Source: DATDAW01 sp036525185 (GTDB lineage Bacteria; Verrucomicrobiota; Verrucomicrobiia; Chthoniobacterales; DASVRZ01). Taken from it: DNA of 64,000 bases. This document shows positions 16,155-24,860 of this stretch, piece after piece. The position numbers were made by a program, and so were the translations under genes. Every line of letters begins with the position of its first letter. The first letter of the stretch is position 1. The notes below the pieces were generated by a model. That model was not told the origin of the DNA. It saw only the letters and a program-made list of their open reading frames with translations, and searched no databases. Location: NCBI GenBank assembly GCA_036525185.1, contig DATDAW010000036.1, positions 1-64,000 of the forward strand. Direction: 5' to 3'.

Positions 16155-17162
16155 TTAGCGCAGGCGATCAGAGAAGATTTCGATTTTTGCCTGGGCGGTG
16201 GCCTGCCGGATGATTTCCCGGATTTTTTCGCGGCGAATCTGGTCCGTGACGCGCACAACAAGTTCAGGACGAGCCTCTTCAAACGTGAGTTCGCGCGCAA
16301 GGTTGTGGCCCGTGACTTGGAGCAAATGGAAGCCGTAACGGGTCTTAATGGGAGCACTGACCTGACCGACGGGCGTTTGAAACGCGACGTGAGGAATCTC
16401 CGGCGCGGTCATTCGCGCGGGTCGAAACCAACCCAAACTGCCGTGCGTCACTTTTTTGGCTGGATCGTCTGACAAGCTTTCGATCAAGTCTGCGAAGGAC
16501 GTCCCCTGCCGAAGTTTTTCCTGTGCTTCCTTGAAGCGGATTTCCGTCGCAGCTCGATCCTCTGCGCTGAATCGCGGGGCAAAAACTGAAGCAAACTGAT
16601 TGGCCTCAACGACTTCCGGCAGTGTGAACGCGGCGCGGTGCTGGTCATAGTACGCGAGGAGTTGAGTTTCGGCCGGTTGGGGAACGGGCGGATTGAGTCT
16701 GTTGAGGGCAATTTGCCAGCGATCGAATCGATTGACGAGGTCTTTTGGGGCAAGGTTCGCGACTCGCAGGGCATGTTGGAAGTCGAGATGACCGGCGAAT
16801 TGATGAGCCGTGAGATTGTTCAGATCATCCAGATTCCCGGCTTTTTCGCCCCGGTTGGCGGTTGAAGAAACGGCCTCCGATTCTATCAAATTTCGCAACG
16901 TTCTCTTAAGGAGGTCATTCTCAATTTCAACGGACGGAGCCAGTTGCGTCGCCCCGATCAATTCGGAACGAGTGATCGGTCTGCCGTTAACTTTCGCCAC
17001 AACCGCCGGAAGACCCCATTCATCGAGAGACTGTGCTTGGAAATGGTGCTGCGCAGTGCGCCAGATTCCGACGACGAGCAGGATATTGACGGCCGCCAAC
17101 AGCGGAGAGAGCAGCAAAAGCCAAGGGATTCCTTGGGGCTCGCGGCTGCTGTTGGATTCCAT
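16155..17162 (-). CDS. membrane-anchored PpiC/SurA-like parvulin isomerase
   Basis: A 335-residue protein with one N-terminal membrane helix (WLLLLSPLLAAVNILLVVGIW, about 15-35), then a SurA-like chaperone region (AVVAKVNGRPITRSEL). A parvulin domain follows (about 200-300), with SFADLIESLSDDPAKKVTHG, LGWFRPARM and KTRYGFHLLQVTG. It should act as a periplasmic folding factor. It is divergent from parB across about 70 bases. Confidence 0.85.
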   Translation of the reverse strand: MESNSSREPQGIPWLLLLSPLLAAVNILLVVGIWRTAQHHFQAQSLDEWGLPAVVAKVNGRPITRSELIGATQLAPSVEIENDLLKRTLRNLIESEAVSSTANRGEKAGNLDDLNNLTAHQFAGHLDFQHALRVANLAPKDLVNRFDRWQIALNRLNPPVPQPAETQLLAYYDQHRAAFTLPEVVEANQFASVFAPRFSAEDRAATEIRFKEAQEKLRQGTSFADLIESLSDDPAKKVTHGSLGWFRPARMTAPEIPHVAFQTPVGQVSAPIKTRYGFHLLQVTGHNLARELTFEEARPELVVRVTDQIRREKIREIIRQATAQAKIEIFSDRLR

Positions 17163-17234
17163 TGTGAGGGAATGTTTCTAATTCCCTGCTAATTGTCCAT
17201 TGGCAATCCCGGAACCCCCATGTATCGGTTCCCG

Positions 17235-18128
17235 ATGGCTAAACTCGCACTCGGAAAAGGTTTGGGGGCCCTCATCCAGACCAAAGTCGCGACGCCGACT
17301 CCCATTGTGGAAGACGGCGAACGCGTCGAGGGCATTCCTTTGGGCAGCATTATCCCCAGCCCGTTCCAGCCCCGGCGGGAATTCAAGGAGGAGGCATTGT
17401 CGGAACTTGCTGATTCGATTCGTGAACACGGCATTATTCAGCCGCTGATCGTGCGCAAGAATGGGTCTCAGTTTGAGCTGATCGCCGGCGAACGTCGCTG
17501 GCGTGCCGCGACGAAAGCGGGACTCGCCGAGGCGCCTGTCATCGTGCGGCGGGCTTCGGATCGCGACGTTCTCGAGCTTGCTTTGATCGAAAACTTGCAG
17601 CGAGCCGATTTGAATCCGATTGACGAAGCGCGGGCTTTCGAGCGGCTTTCCAGCGAGTTTAGTTTGCGACAGGAAGACATTGCGCAGCGCGTGGGACGCA
17701 GTCGAGCGTCTGTGGCCAATTCATTACGGTTGTTGGAGTTGCATCCGCAATTACAAAGCTGGCTTACCCAGAATCTGCTGAGTGTGGGCCACGCCAAAGT
17801 CCTGCTCGGGTTGAAAAATCCGCCGGAGCAACTCGCTGCTGCGGAAGCCGTTTTGCGTCAGGGTTGCAACGTGCGCGAGACCGAAAAATTGGTACAAGAT
17901 TTTCTGCGCAAGAACGGGTCCGCGCCGGCTCCACGGAATGGCGGGCGTCCCGCGTCAGGCCCGGGGTTGTCGCCAGCCATGCAAAATGTGCAAAACCGTC
18001 TGCAAGGACATCTTGCGACGCATGTGGCCATTCATCATGCCGACAAAAAGGGCCGCATCGAGATCGAATATTACGGCGCGGATGATTTGGACCGTTTGTT
18101 GAAGGTGATTGGTTTGCCGCACGAATGA
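17235..18128 (+). CDS. parB: chromosome-partitioning protein ParB
   Basis: A 297-residue ParB. The start at 17235 gives the typical N-terminus MAKLALGKGLGALI, the ParA-interacting motif; the frame continues to a TTG at 17193. The CTP-binding/ParB-nuclease domain holds IIPSPFQPRREF, HGIIQPLIVRK and GERRWRAA. The helix-turn-helix region is LRQEDIAQRVGRSRASVANSLRLL, and the C-terminal dimerisation part follows a Gly/Pro linker. ParA is absent here. The next gene starts inside the parB stop (ATGA). Confidence 0.93.
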   Translation: MAKLALGKGLGALIQTKVATPTPIVEDGERVEGIPLGSIIPSPFQPRREFKEEALSELADSIREHGIIQPLIVRKNGSQFELIAGERRWRAATKAGLAEAPVIVRRASDRDVLELALIENLQRADLNPIDEARAFERLSSEFSLRQEDIAQRVGRSRASVANSLRLLELHPQLQSWLTQNLLSVGHAKVLLGLKNPPEQLAAAEAVLRQGCNVRETEKLVQDFLRKNGSAPAPRNGGRPASGPGLSPAMQNVQNRLQGHLATHVAIHHADKKGRIEIEYYGADDLDRLLKVIGLPHE

Positions 18129-19108
18129 GTTGGCTGTTTTTTGTAAGGCTGGTCTGCGCCGTTCTGTGTTGTGGTCTTGGACTGGCCGGGTGCAAACGGC
18201 AACCGGTGGAAGAGAAGTCCGGCGGACACAAGGAAGAGGACCCCGTTGTTTCCTCGGTAGCGACGCCAACACCGCCACCTCCGTCGGTGGTGCCTTACGT
18301 CACGGGCGCTGTAGCGCTGGAGCACGCGCGAGCGATTTGCGGTTTAGGGTCCCGTGGGTTTTCCGGTCCGGGTCGATTGAGAACCCGGCAATACCTCATT
18401 GAACAAATGTCCCATGCGGGCTGGGATTTAACGGCTCAGTCCTTTCAGACGCTCACGCCGGCAGGTCCGCGCGATTTCTCAAATTTGATCGGACGGTTCA
18501 AACGCGCCGATGGTACGGTTGCGAGGACTCCCGCGAAGTTCGTTTTTGTTGCGCACTACGATGCTCCGGAGTCGCGGCTCATCGAATTTCCTGCCGCCAG
18601 TGATGGCGCGGCAGGTTGCAGCGTGCTGTTGGAACTTGCGTCGATTCTCTCCAGGGCACCGGAGCTCGCCGCGCAGGTGAGTCTTGTTTTTTGCGACGGT
18701 GAAGCGCCCGTTCGCCAGAATACCGGCGTCGACGGACTGAACGGCAGTCGGTTCTTTGCCGGGATTTTGAAGGAGAATGATCAGGTCGGGAGCCTGAAAG
18801 CCGTGATCGTTCTAGGTCCCGTGGGCCACAAGGGCGCGGTCTGGACGTTGCCGTCAATGACTTCCGAGCCGCTCGACCAATTGATCGAAGCCATTTCACT
18901 GGCGCGAAATTGGCCGGGACAAACGATCCGTCTCGGACGGCCCGCGTGGGGTGGTCATCTGCCTTTCGTGGAGGCGGGCGCCCCGACAACGGTACTGCTC
19001 GATGCCAACTTCATGGCGGCCGATACTGCAGACGACGCTCCTCTAAACCTTGACACCGAGCCCCTTAAACGTGCCGTTACTGCCCTTGTTGACATCGTGG
19101 AAAAATAA
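18125..19108 (+). CDS. M28-family lipoprotein (glutaminyl-cyclase/aminopeptidase-like)
   Basis: A 327-residue lipoprotein with signal LFFVRLVCAVLCCGLGLAGC ending at the lipobox Cys. The M28 core has VFVAHYDAPE (first Zn ligands), SDGAAGCSVLLELASIL (bridging Asp), FCDGEAP (Glu) and WGGHLPFVEAGAPTTVLLD (His). This order fits glutaminyl-peptide cyclotransferase-like M28 enzymes, which remove or cyclise N-terminal residues. It overlaps the parB stop by four bases. Confidence 0.8.
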   Translation: MSWLFFVRLVCAVLCCGLGLAGCKRQPVEEKSGGHKEEDPVVSSVATPTPPPPSVVPYVTGAVALEHARAICGLGSRGFSGPGRLRTRQYLIEQMSHAGWDLTAQSFQTLTPAGPRDFSNLIGRFKRADGTVARTPAKFVFVAHYDAPESRLIEFPAASDGAAGCSVLLELASILSRAPELAAQVSLVFCDGEAPVRQNTGVDGLNGSRFFAGILKENDQVGSLKAVIVLGPVGHKGAVWTLPSMTSEPLDQLIEAISLARNWPGQTIRLGRPAWGGHLPFVEAGAPTTVLLDANFMAADTADDAPLNLDTEPLKRAVTALVDIVEK

Positions 19109-19546
19109 CTGTTAACACGCAGGCAGTAGGAAGCGTTGGGTGGCCGGGGTGGGGCATGCGGAAACACGGAAGCACAAAGGTGGTGGATGGGTTTACCGCA
19201 CCAAATGCGCCACATACGAATTGTGCCGGATGTTTCAAAGGCCTTTTCGAAGGAGGTCCTGCTGAAGCAAGGGCGGTTTTTGATAGGGCGTTGCAGCCTT
19301 GTTTTGTCAATCTCGTGAATTTATTCGAAGGCTCAGTCGGTCTCCCAGTGGAACTCGGACCAGCCGGGATGACGTCACCAGCAGGTTTTCCGGGACACCG
19401 CTCTGCCTTGACTGTGACGAAGAGGACTTGCCCATCGGGGGACGGTTGCATGTTGTGCATAACTGCTTGCACGCTTACGCAATCCATTCTAGTTTCGGGT
19501 CCCTTAAAAACCTGCAAGCCGATAGACAATTGAGTCTTTAAACCGA
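19109..19546. other. 438-base stretch without a convincing gene
   Basis: Lies between the M28 gene and cysH. Two weak open frames (plus 19156-19533 and minus 19077-19646) have odd composition, no motif and, in the minus case, overlap both flanking genes. Near 19157 there are CACGGAAGCAC-like words related to the heptamer repeats. It must contain the cysH promoter, but no riboswitch core I know could be recognised. Confidence 0.5.
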
Positions 19547-20284
19547 ATGAGCGTTCTCGAACGATTTTCAGCCGCGCAAATCCACGAACTCGCGGAGCAA
19601 TTTGAAGATACCCATCCCACCGAAATGCTGGCCTGGGCGGCGGCACATTTTGGCGAACGCGCGGCCATAGGCACGAGTTTTCAAGGTGCCGGGCTGGTAA
19701 TTATCGACCTCGCAGTCCAGGCGGGATTGAAACTGCCCGTTTTCACTCTCGACACGGGTTTGCTGTTTCCGGAAACCGTCGAGCTCGGCCGGCGGCTGGA
19801 GGACTTTTTCGGCATCGAAATCGAACGCATTGTCCCGGAGCAAACCGTCTCCGAACAGGCTGCGGAGCATGGCGACGAACTCTGGAAGCGCTCGCCTGAC
19901 CTTTGCTGCACCCTGCGCAAGGTGCTTCCACTTCAATCCAAACTCGCCCATCTCGACGTGTGGATCACCGGTATCCGTCGCCAACAATCCGACACGAGGC
20001 AGCAGACCGGTGTGCTTGAACTCTACCAATTCGACGCCCTTCGTGAGGGTTACATCTTGAAACTGAATCCGTTGGCAAACTGGTCGCGTGAACAGGTTCG
20101 CGAACACATTCGCATTCGAGGAATTCCATATAACCCACTAACGGACAGGGGGTTCCGGAGTATCGGTTGCTGGCCTTGCACACGTGCCATCGGCGAAAAC
20201 GACTCCGAACGTGCGGGCCGTTGGACGGGTTTCGAGAAAGCCGAATGCGGCATCCACACCTTTCTCGGAAAACCCCAGTCCTGA
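19547..20284 (+). CDS. cysH: assimilatory adenylyl-sulfate (APS) reductase
   Basis: A 245-residue reductase that converts activated sulfate to sulfite. The PP-loop is GTSFQGAGL (42-50). The [4Fe-4S] ligands are Cys120-Cys121 (LCCTLRK) and Cys208/Cys211 (GCWPCTR), which marks an APS rather than a PAPS reductase. The catalytic Cys234 is in ECGIH near the C-terminus. It probably uses thioredoxin. It leads the cysH-cysD-cysNC cluster, separated from cysD by a CCACCAAG inverted repeat. Confidence 0.93.
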   Translation: MSVLERFSAAQIHELAEQFEDTHPTEMLAWAAAHFGERAAIGTSFQGAGLVIIDLAVQAGLKLPVFTLDTGLLFPETVELGRRLEDFFGIEIERIVPEQTVSEQAAEHGDELWKRSPDLCCTLRKVLPLQSKLAHLDVWITGIRRQQSDTRQQTGVLELYQFDALREGYILKLNPLANWSREQVREHIRIRGIPYNPLTDRGFRSIGCWPCTRAIGENDSERAGRWTGFEKAECGIHTFLGKPQS

Positions 20285-20290
20285 AAATAG

Positions 20291-20377
20291 AAAGCCACCA
20301 AGTTTTTTTTGAAAGTCATCCAGCCATCACTGGTCACAAGTCACCCCATTTTGGTGTCCTGGTGCCTTGGTGGTTTT
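20291..20377. repeat. CACCAAG-type inverted repeat between cysH and cysD
   Basis: AAAGCCACCAAG (20291-20302) pairs with CCTTGGTGGTTTT (20365-20377), with related GGTGTCCTGGTGCC words between. It occupies the cysH-cysD gap and so would sit in a cotranscript as a long-looped hairpin, perhaps modulating read-through or stability. A second copy is at 21341-21427. Confidence 0.65.
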
Positions 20378-20392
20378 AAAAAAGCCGAATCC

Positions 20393-21310
20393 ATGTCCAC
20401 TACCGTCGAAAATCACGCGAATTCAGTAGCCGAAGCGCCTTCTTTTCAGGTTTCAGGTTTCAATTCTCACGTTTCCGATCACCTCGATGCTCTCGAGAAC
20501 CAGAGCATCTACATTTTCCGTGAGGCGTATCACCACTTCAAAAGAATCTGCATGCCGTGGTCCATGGGTAAGGATTCGAACGTGCTCATCTGGCTCTCGA
20601 AGAAGGCATTTGGCGGTCACGTGCCGTTTCCATGCCTCCACATCGACACGACGTACGAATTCCCGGAGATGCTCGAGTTCCGCGATTGGGCAAAGGCACA
20701 TCATAATCTAAAACTGATCGTCAAAATTAACGAAGACGCCCGGGCTGGACGCGGCGCGTATACGTCTCCGGTCGGCTATGAGACGCACGACCCGGTGACA
20801 GTAACGCACGAATTGAAAACCGTTGCGCTCCAACAAGTTATGGCTGAAAACCAATGGGACGCGCTCATTACGGGCATCCGCCGTGACGAAGACTCGACCC
20901 GGGCCAAGGAGCGGTATTTTTCGCCTCGAAACAAGGATTTCGAGTGGGATTACAAGGACCAGCCGCCGGAGTTCTGGAATCAGTTTACGACGAGTTGTGA
21001 ACCCGGTGAACATGTCCGCGTGCAACCACTGCTCGATTGGTCAGAAAGTGACATCTGGCGCTACATCCAACGGGAGAACATCCCGATTCCAAGGATGTAT
21101 TTCGCCCGGAAAAACGGCGACGGGCACAGCTACCGTTACCGGTCGCTCGGCTGCTGGCCGATCACCAAACCGATCCAGAGCGAAGCGTCAAATATCGATG
21201 AGATCCTCGCCGAATTAGCGGTCACCAAGACAAGCGAGCGCGCTGGCCGGGCCCAGGATCACCACGAACGCAACGCCATGCAAAAGCTCCGCGCCAAAGG
21301 ATTCATGTGA
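20393..21310 (+). CDS. cysD: sulfate adenylyltransferase subunit 2
   Basis: A 305-residue small subunit of ATP sulfurylase. The PP-loop SMGKDS is in MPWSMGKDSNVLIWL, followed by FPCLHIDTTYEFPEM and the ITGIRRDEDSTRAKERYFSPR segment. The C-terminus RAGRAQDHHERNAMQKLRAKGFM is typical. The start at 20393 is chosen because upstream sequence is the CACCAAG repeat. The N-terminal 25 residues are non-conserved and include a TTTCAGG heptamer doublet (about 20446-20460), so repeats have entered the coding region. It works with CysN (fused to CysC, next gene). Confidence 0.93.
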   Translation: MSTTVENHANSVAEAPSFQVSGFNSHVSDHLDALENQSIYIFREAYHHFKRICMPWSMGKDSNVLIWLSKKAFGGHVPFPCLHIDTTYEFPEMLEFRDWAKAHHNLKLIVKINEDARAGRGAYTSPVGYETHDPVTVTHELKTVALQQVMAENQWDALITGIRRDEDSTRAKERYFSPRNKDFEWDYKDQPPEFWNQFTTSCEPGEHVRVQPLLDWSESDIWRYIQRENIPIPRMYFARKNGDGHSYRYRSLGCWPITKPIQSEASNIDEILAELAVTKTSERAGRAQDHHERNAMQKLRAKGFM

Positions 21311-21340
21311 TCGCGGAATGCGACAAGTCGCCATCAGTGA

Positions 21341-21427
21341 AACACCAAGACACCAAGATGTTTCATCGGGTGACTGACAGCCGATAACCACCAACGCGCA
21401 TCCTTGTGATCTTGGTGCCTTGGTGGT
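21341..21427. repeat. CACCAAG-type inverted repeat between cysD and cysNC
   Basis: CACCAAGACACCAAGAT (about 21343-21359) pairs with ATCTTGGTGCCTTGGTG (about 21410-21426). Each arm is a tandem of the heptamer-like word CACCAAG plus a spacer base. It lies in the 154-base gap before cysNC and repeats the pattern of 20291-20377. Confidence 0.7.
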
Positions 21428-21464
21428 GACCTCCACTTTTCAATCTACAATTCGCAATCGAAAA

Positions 21465-23420
21465 ATGCCCGCTCTTGACCTCGTGGCTCCCGCCAATCCG
21501 AAATCCATCCCGCCCAGGCGGGACAATCCGCAACCCTTAGACGCTCAGCGCCTCAAAATCGTTTTCGTCGGCCACGTTGACCACGGAAAATCCACGCTCA
21601 TTGGACGGATTTTCCATGACACGAACTCGCTGCCCGAAGGCAAGATCGAGCAAATCCAGAAAGCCTGCGCGGCGGAAGGCATGGAGTTTGAATATTCCTT
21701 TCTGCTCGATGCCCTACTTGAGGAGCAGGAGCAGAATATCACGATCGACACGACGCAAATTCAGTTCCGCACGGACAAACGGAACTACGTCATCATCGAC
21801 GCGCCGGGGCACAAGGAATTCCTGAAAAACATGATCACCGGTGCGGCAAATGCCGACGCTGCTGTTCTGCTCATCGCCGCGAATGAAGGCGTTCGCGAAC
21901 AATCGCGGCGTCACGGTTATTTGCTGAGCTTGCTTGGCATCAAACAGGTCGTTGTCGCCGTCAACAAAATGGACCTCGTCGGGTGGTCGGAGGAAACATT
22001 CAATGCGTTGCAAAAGGAGTACACCGAGTTTTTGGCCAAGGTCGGTCTGGAAGCGCGGCTTTTCGTTCCTGTTTCCGCCCGTAACGGTGACAATGTGAAG
22101 GATCGCAGCCTGAATACATCCTGGTATTCCGGTCCGACCATCATCGAAGCGCTGGATCATTTCGACACCGCCGCCTTGCCGGTCGATCAACCATTGCGGT
22201 TTCCCATTCAAGACGTTTACCGCTTCGACGCCCGTCGCATCCTTGCCGGCCGGATCGAAACGGGATCGCTGAACGTCGGCGACACACTCGTTTTTTCTCC
22301 AGGCGACAAAACCGGTGTCGTTGCCAGTATCGAAAACTGGAACGGCCCGCTCAAGACGTCTGCGCGCGCCGGCGAATCAATCGGAATTACGCTTAAAGAA
22401 CAGCTTTTTATCGAGCGCGGTCATGTCGCTTCGCAAGCCACAGAAGCGCCCATCGAGACCAACCGCTTCAAAGCTCGGCTTTTTTGGATGGGCCGCAGCA
22501 ATCTCGAGATCGGGCCGCGCTACAAACTGAAGCTCACCACCCAGGAAGTCGATTGCCAGATAGCCAGCATCGACAAAATCATCGATGCATCGACGCTTGA
22601 TATCGTGGAAGCTAAGTCTCGCGATTACATTGTCCGTAACGATGTGGCGGAGATCACGCTCACGACGCGCACGCCTCTTGTGCTCGACAACCACGACCGC
22701 ATCTCGGCGCTAGGGCGGTTCGTTATCATGGACGACCGCAACGTCGCAGGTGGCGGCATCGTTTTTGGCGGGATTTACACAGATCGGATGGGCATTCGCA
22801 GCGACAACATTACGTGGTCGCACATCAACATCACGCGTCACCATCGGCATACTCGCAATGGTCACATTGGCGCCGTCATTTGGCTCACCGGCTTGTCGGG
22901 CTCCGGAAAATCGACCATCGCTCATGCCGTCGAACGCGTTCTGTTTAACCGGAACATGCTCAGTTACGGGCTGGACGGAGACAACATCCGGCATGGCCTC
23001 AATTCGAACCTCGGTTTTTCGCCGGAGGATCGCACGGAAAACATTCGGCGTGTCGCCGAAGTTGCGAAGCTCATGGCCGACGCCGGTTTGATCGTTGTGA
23101 CGTCCTTCATTTCGCCGTATCGCGCCGACCGCGAGAAAGCCCGGAAGATCGTTCAGGAAGGTGGGCACGATTTCGTGGAAATTTTTGTCAACGCACCGCT
23201 CGAAGTCTGCGAAGCCCGCGATCCGAAGAATCTCTACAAACGCGCCCGGGCTGGTGAGATCCGTCAATTCACTGGCATTGATGCTCCTTATGAGGCGCCG
23301 GAAAATCCCGAACTGGTGGTCAATACCGACCGCGAAATGCTTGACGAAAGCGTTGCCAAGATTCTCGATTTCGTCGTTCCGCGTCTCGACAATGCTGCGA
23401 GCGACGACGTTTATTTGTAG
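21465..23420 (+). CDS. cysNC: bifunctional sulfate adenylyltransferase subunit 1 / APS kinase
   Basis: A 651-residue fusion. The N-terminal EF-Tu-like GTPase (CysN, about 1-460) has GHVDHGKST, DAPGHKEF and NKMDLV. The C-terminal kinase (CysC, about 470-651) has the P-loop GLSGSGKST, LDGDNIRHGLNSNLGFS and VTSFISPYRADREKAR. CysN with CysD makes APS at the cost of GTP; CysC phosphorylates it to PAPS. As the CysH here looks APS-specific, PAPS may serve sulfation or 3'-phosphoadenylyl donor roles. The start at 21465 avoids the repeat-derived leader. Confidence 0.94.
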   Translation: MPALDLVAPANPKSIPPRRDNPQPLDAQRLKIVFVGHVDHGKSTLIGRIFHDTNSLPEGKIEQIQKACAAEGMEFEYSFLLDALLEEQEQNITIDTTQIQFRTDKRNYVIIDAPGHKEFLKNMITGAANADAAVLLIAANEGVREQSRRHGYLLSLLGIKQVVVAVNKMDLVGWSEETFNALQKEYTEFLAKVGLEARLFVPVSARNGDNVKDRSLNTSWYSGPTIIEALDHFDTAALPVDQPLRFPIQDVYRFDARRILAGRIETGSLNVGDTLVFSPGDKTGVVASIENWNGPLKTSARAGESIGITLKEQLFIERGHVASQATEAPIETNRFKARLFWMGRSNLEIGPRYKLKLTTQEVDCQIASIDKIIDASTLDIVEAKSRDYIVRNDVAEITLTTRTPLVLDNHDRISALGRFVIMDDRNVAGGGIVFGGIYTDRMGIRSDNITWSHINITRHHRHTRNGHIGAVIWLTGLSGSGKSTIAHAVERVLFNRNMLSYGLDGDNIRHGLNSNLGFSPEDRTENIRRVAEVAKLMADAGLIVVTSFISPYRADREKARKIVQEGGHDFVEIFVNAPLEVCEARDPKNLYKRARAGEIRQFTGIDAPYEAPENPELVVNTDREMLDESVAKILDFVVPRLDNAASDDVYL

Positions 23421-23508
23421 TTAACAAACGGGACAATGGGTGGGGGCAATTCTCCGGATTGCTCCCGGACCAGGTGCGGCACTTCAGTCTTGGCTATTTC
23501 TGTCGGAC

Positions 23509-24840
23509 ATGAATGCTTGCGCTCGCATGAGCGCTGCAACGTCCGACCGTGATACCGTTGTCCGCCCGACTTTTGGCGAGGCATTCCGCTTCTGGCTGAA
23601 GCTCGGCTTCATCAGCTTTGGCGGTCCGGCGGGACAGATCGCCATCATGCATGCCGAGCTCGTTGAACGGCGTAAATGGATCAGCGAAGCGCGATTTTTG
23701 CATGCCTTGAACTACTGCATGCTTTTGCCCGGGCCCGAGGCTCAGCAACTTGCCATTTACTCAGGCTGGCTGCTTCACAAGACGTGGGGCGGCATCGTGG
23801 CTGGAGTTCTTTTTGTGCTGCCTTCGGCCTTCATTCTGTGGGGGCTGTCGTGGGTGTACGTGGAACACGGCGATCTTCCCTGGGTCGCTGCCATTCTCGG
23901 CGGGCTCAAACCTGCGGTTCTTGCCATTGTAGCCTCAGCGGTCCTTCGAATCGGTTCGAAAGCTTTGAAAAATGAGGTGCTCTGGGGCATCGCCATCGCA
24001 GCGTTCGTTGCGATTTTTTTCTTCAATGTGCCGTTTCCAGCCATCCTTATTGGTGCGGGTCTGATCGGGCTTCTCGGCGGCGTGAGCACGTGGAAAGGGA
24101 AGTTTGTCGTTGCCCAGCCGCATGCTGCTGCGATGGACGAGGCGAATCTTGCTGAATCCGAGACGCCTCCTTCATGGGCGCGCGCACTGCGGGTCACGTT
24201 GGTCTGCGTGCTGTTTTGGGGCGCGCCGATTGTCGCCGCGGGTTTGTGGCTGGGTTGGAATCATGCGCTAGTTAAGGAAGGCATCTTTTTTTCCAAGGCA
24301 GCCATGATTACATTCGGCGGCGCGTATGCGGTTTTGCCCTACGTTTCGCAACAGGCTGTTGAGAATTTCGGCTGGCTGAATGCGTCGCAAATGCTGGATG
24401 GGCTGGGGCTTGCGGAGACAACACCTGGTCCGCTCATCATGGTCCTGCAGTTCGTGGGATTCCTCGGCGGCTGGAACCAGCCCGGATCGCTTCCGCCGAT
24501 TCTCGCGGCGACATTGGGAGCGGCAATCACAACCTGGACGACGTTTACGCCGTGTTTCTACTGGATTTTCCTGGGCGCGCCTCATATCGAGCGGCTTCGA
24601 CGCCATCAAAAACTGGCAACGATTTTGCCCGCGATTACCGCTGCGGTGGTAGGGGTGATCCTGAATTTAGCTGTGTGGTTCGGACTTCACCTCTGGTTTC
24701 CCAAAGCCAACCAACTGGACTGGTTCTCCATTGCGCTGAGCATCGCTGCGTTCATCAGCCTGACCCGTCTGAAATGGCCGATGATACCCGTTATTCTCAT
24801 CGCGGCGTTGGCCGGCTGGCTGTATGGAACTTTTTTTTGA
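23509..24840 (+). CDS. chrA: ChrA-family chromate/anion transporter
   Basis: About 443 residues, with two homologous CHR domains typical of long-chain ChrA. The N-terminal one has FWLKLGFISFGGPAGQIAIMH and LLPGPEAQQLAIYSGW; the C-terminal one has AAMITFGGAYAVLPYVSQQAV and TPGPLIMVLQFVGFLGGW. Around ten membrane segments are visible. The start is uncertain among ATG 23509, ATG 23527 and GTG 23440. Known members export chromate; its place 89 bases after cysNC suggests a sulfate-related anion could be the natural substrate here, which is inference. Confidence 0.87.
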   Translation: MNACARMSAATSDRDTVVRPTFGEAFRFWLKLGFISFGGPAGQIAIMHAELVERRKWISEARFLHALNYCMLLPGPEAQQLAIYSGWLLHKTWGGIVAGVLFVLPSAFILWGLSWVYVEHGDLPWVAAILGGLKPAVLAIVASAVLRIGSKALKNEVLWGIAIAAFVAIFFFNVPFPAILIGAGLIGLLGGVSTWKGKFVVAQPHAAAMDEANLAESETPPSWARALRVTLVCVLFWGAPIVAAGLWLGWNHALVKEGIFFSKAAMITFGGAYAVLPYVSQQAVENFGWLNASQMLDGLGLAETTPGPLIMVLQFVGFLGGWNQPGSLPPILAATLGAAITTWTTFTPCFYWIFLGAPHIERLRRHQKLATILPAITAAVVGVILNLAVWFGLHLWFPKANQLDWFSIALSIAAFISLTRLKWPMIPVILIAALAGWLYGTFF

Positions 24841-24860
24841 AAGCTGCACCCCAGGCACAC

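Noticed and set aside
19077..19646. 189-codon minus-strand frame before cysH
   Set aside because: It overlaps the M28 gene end and the cysH start, has no motif and atypical composition.
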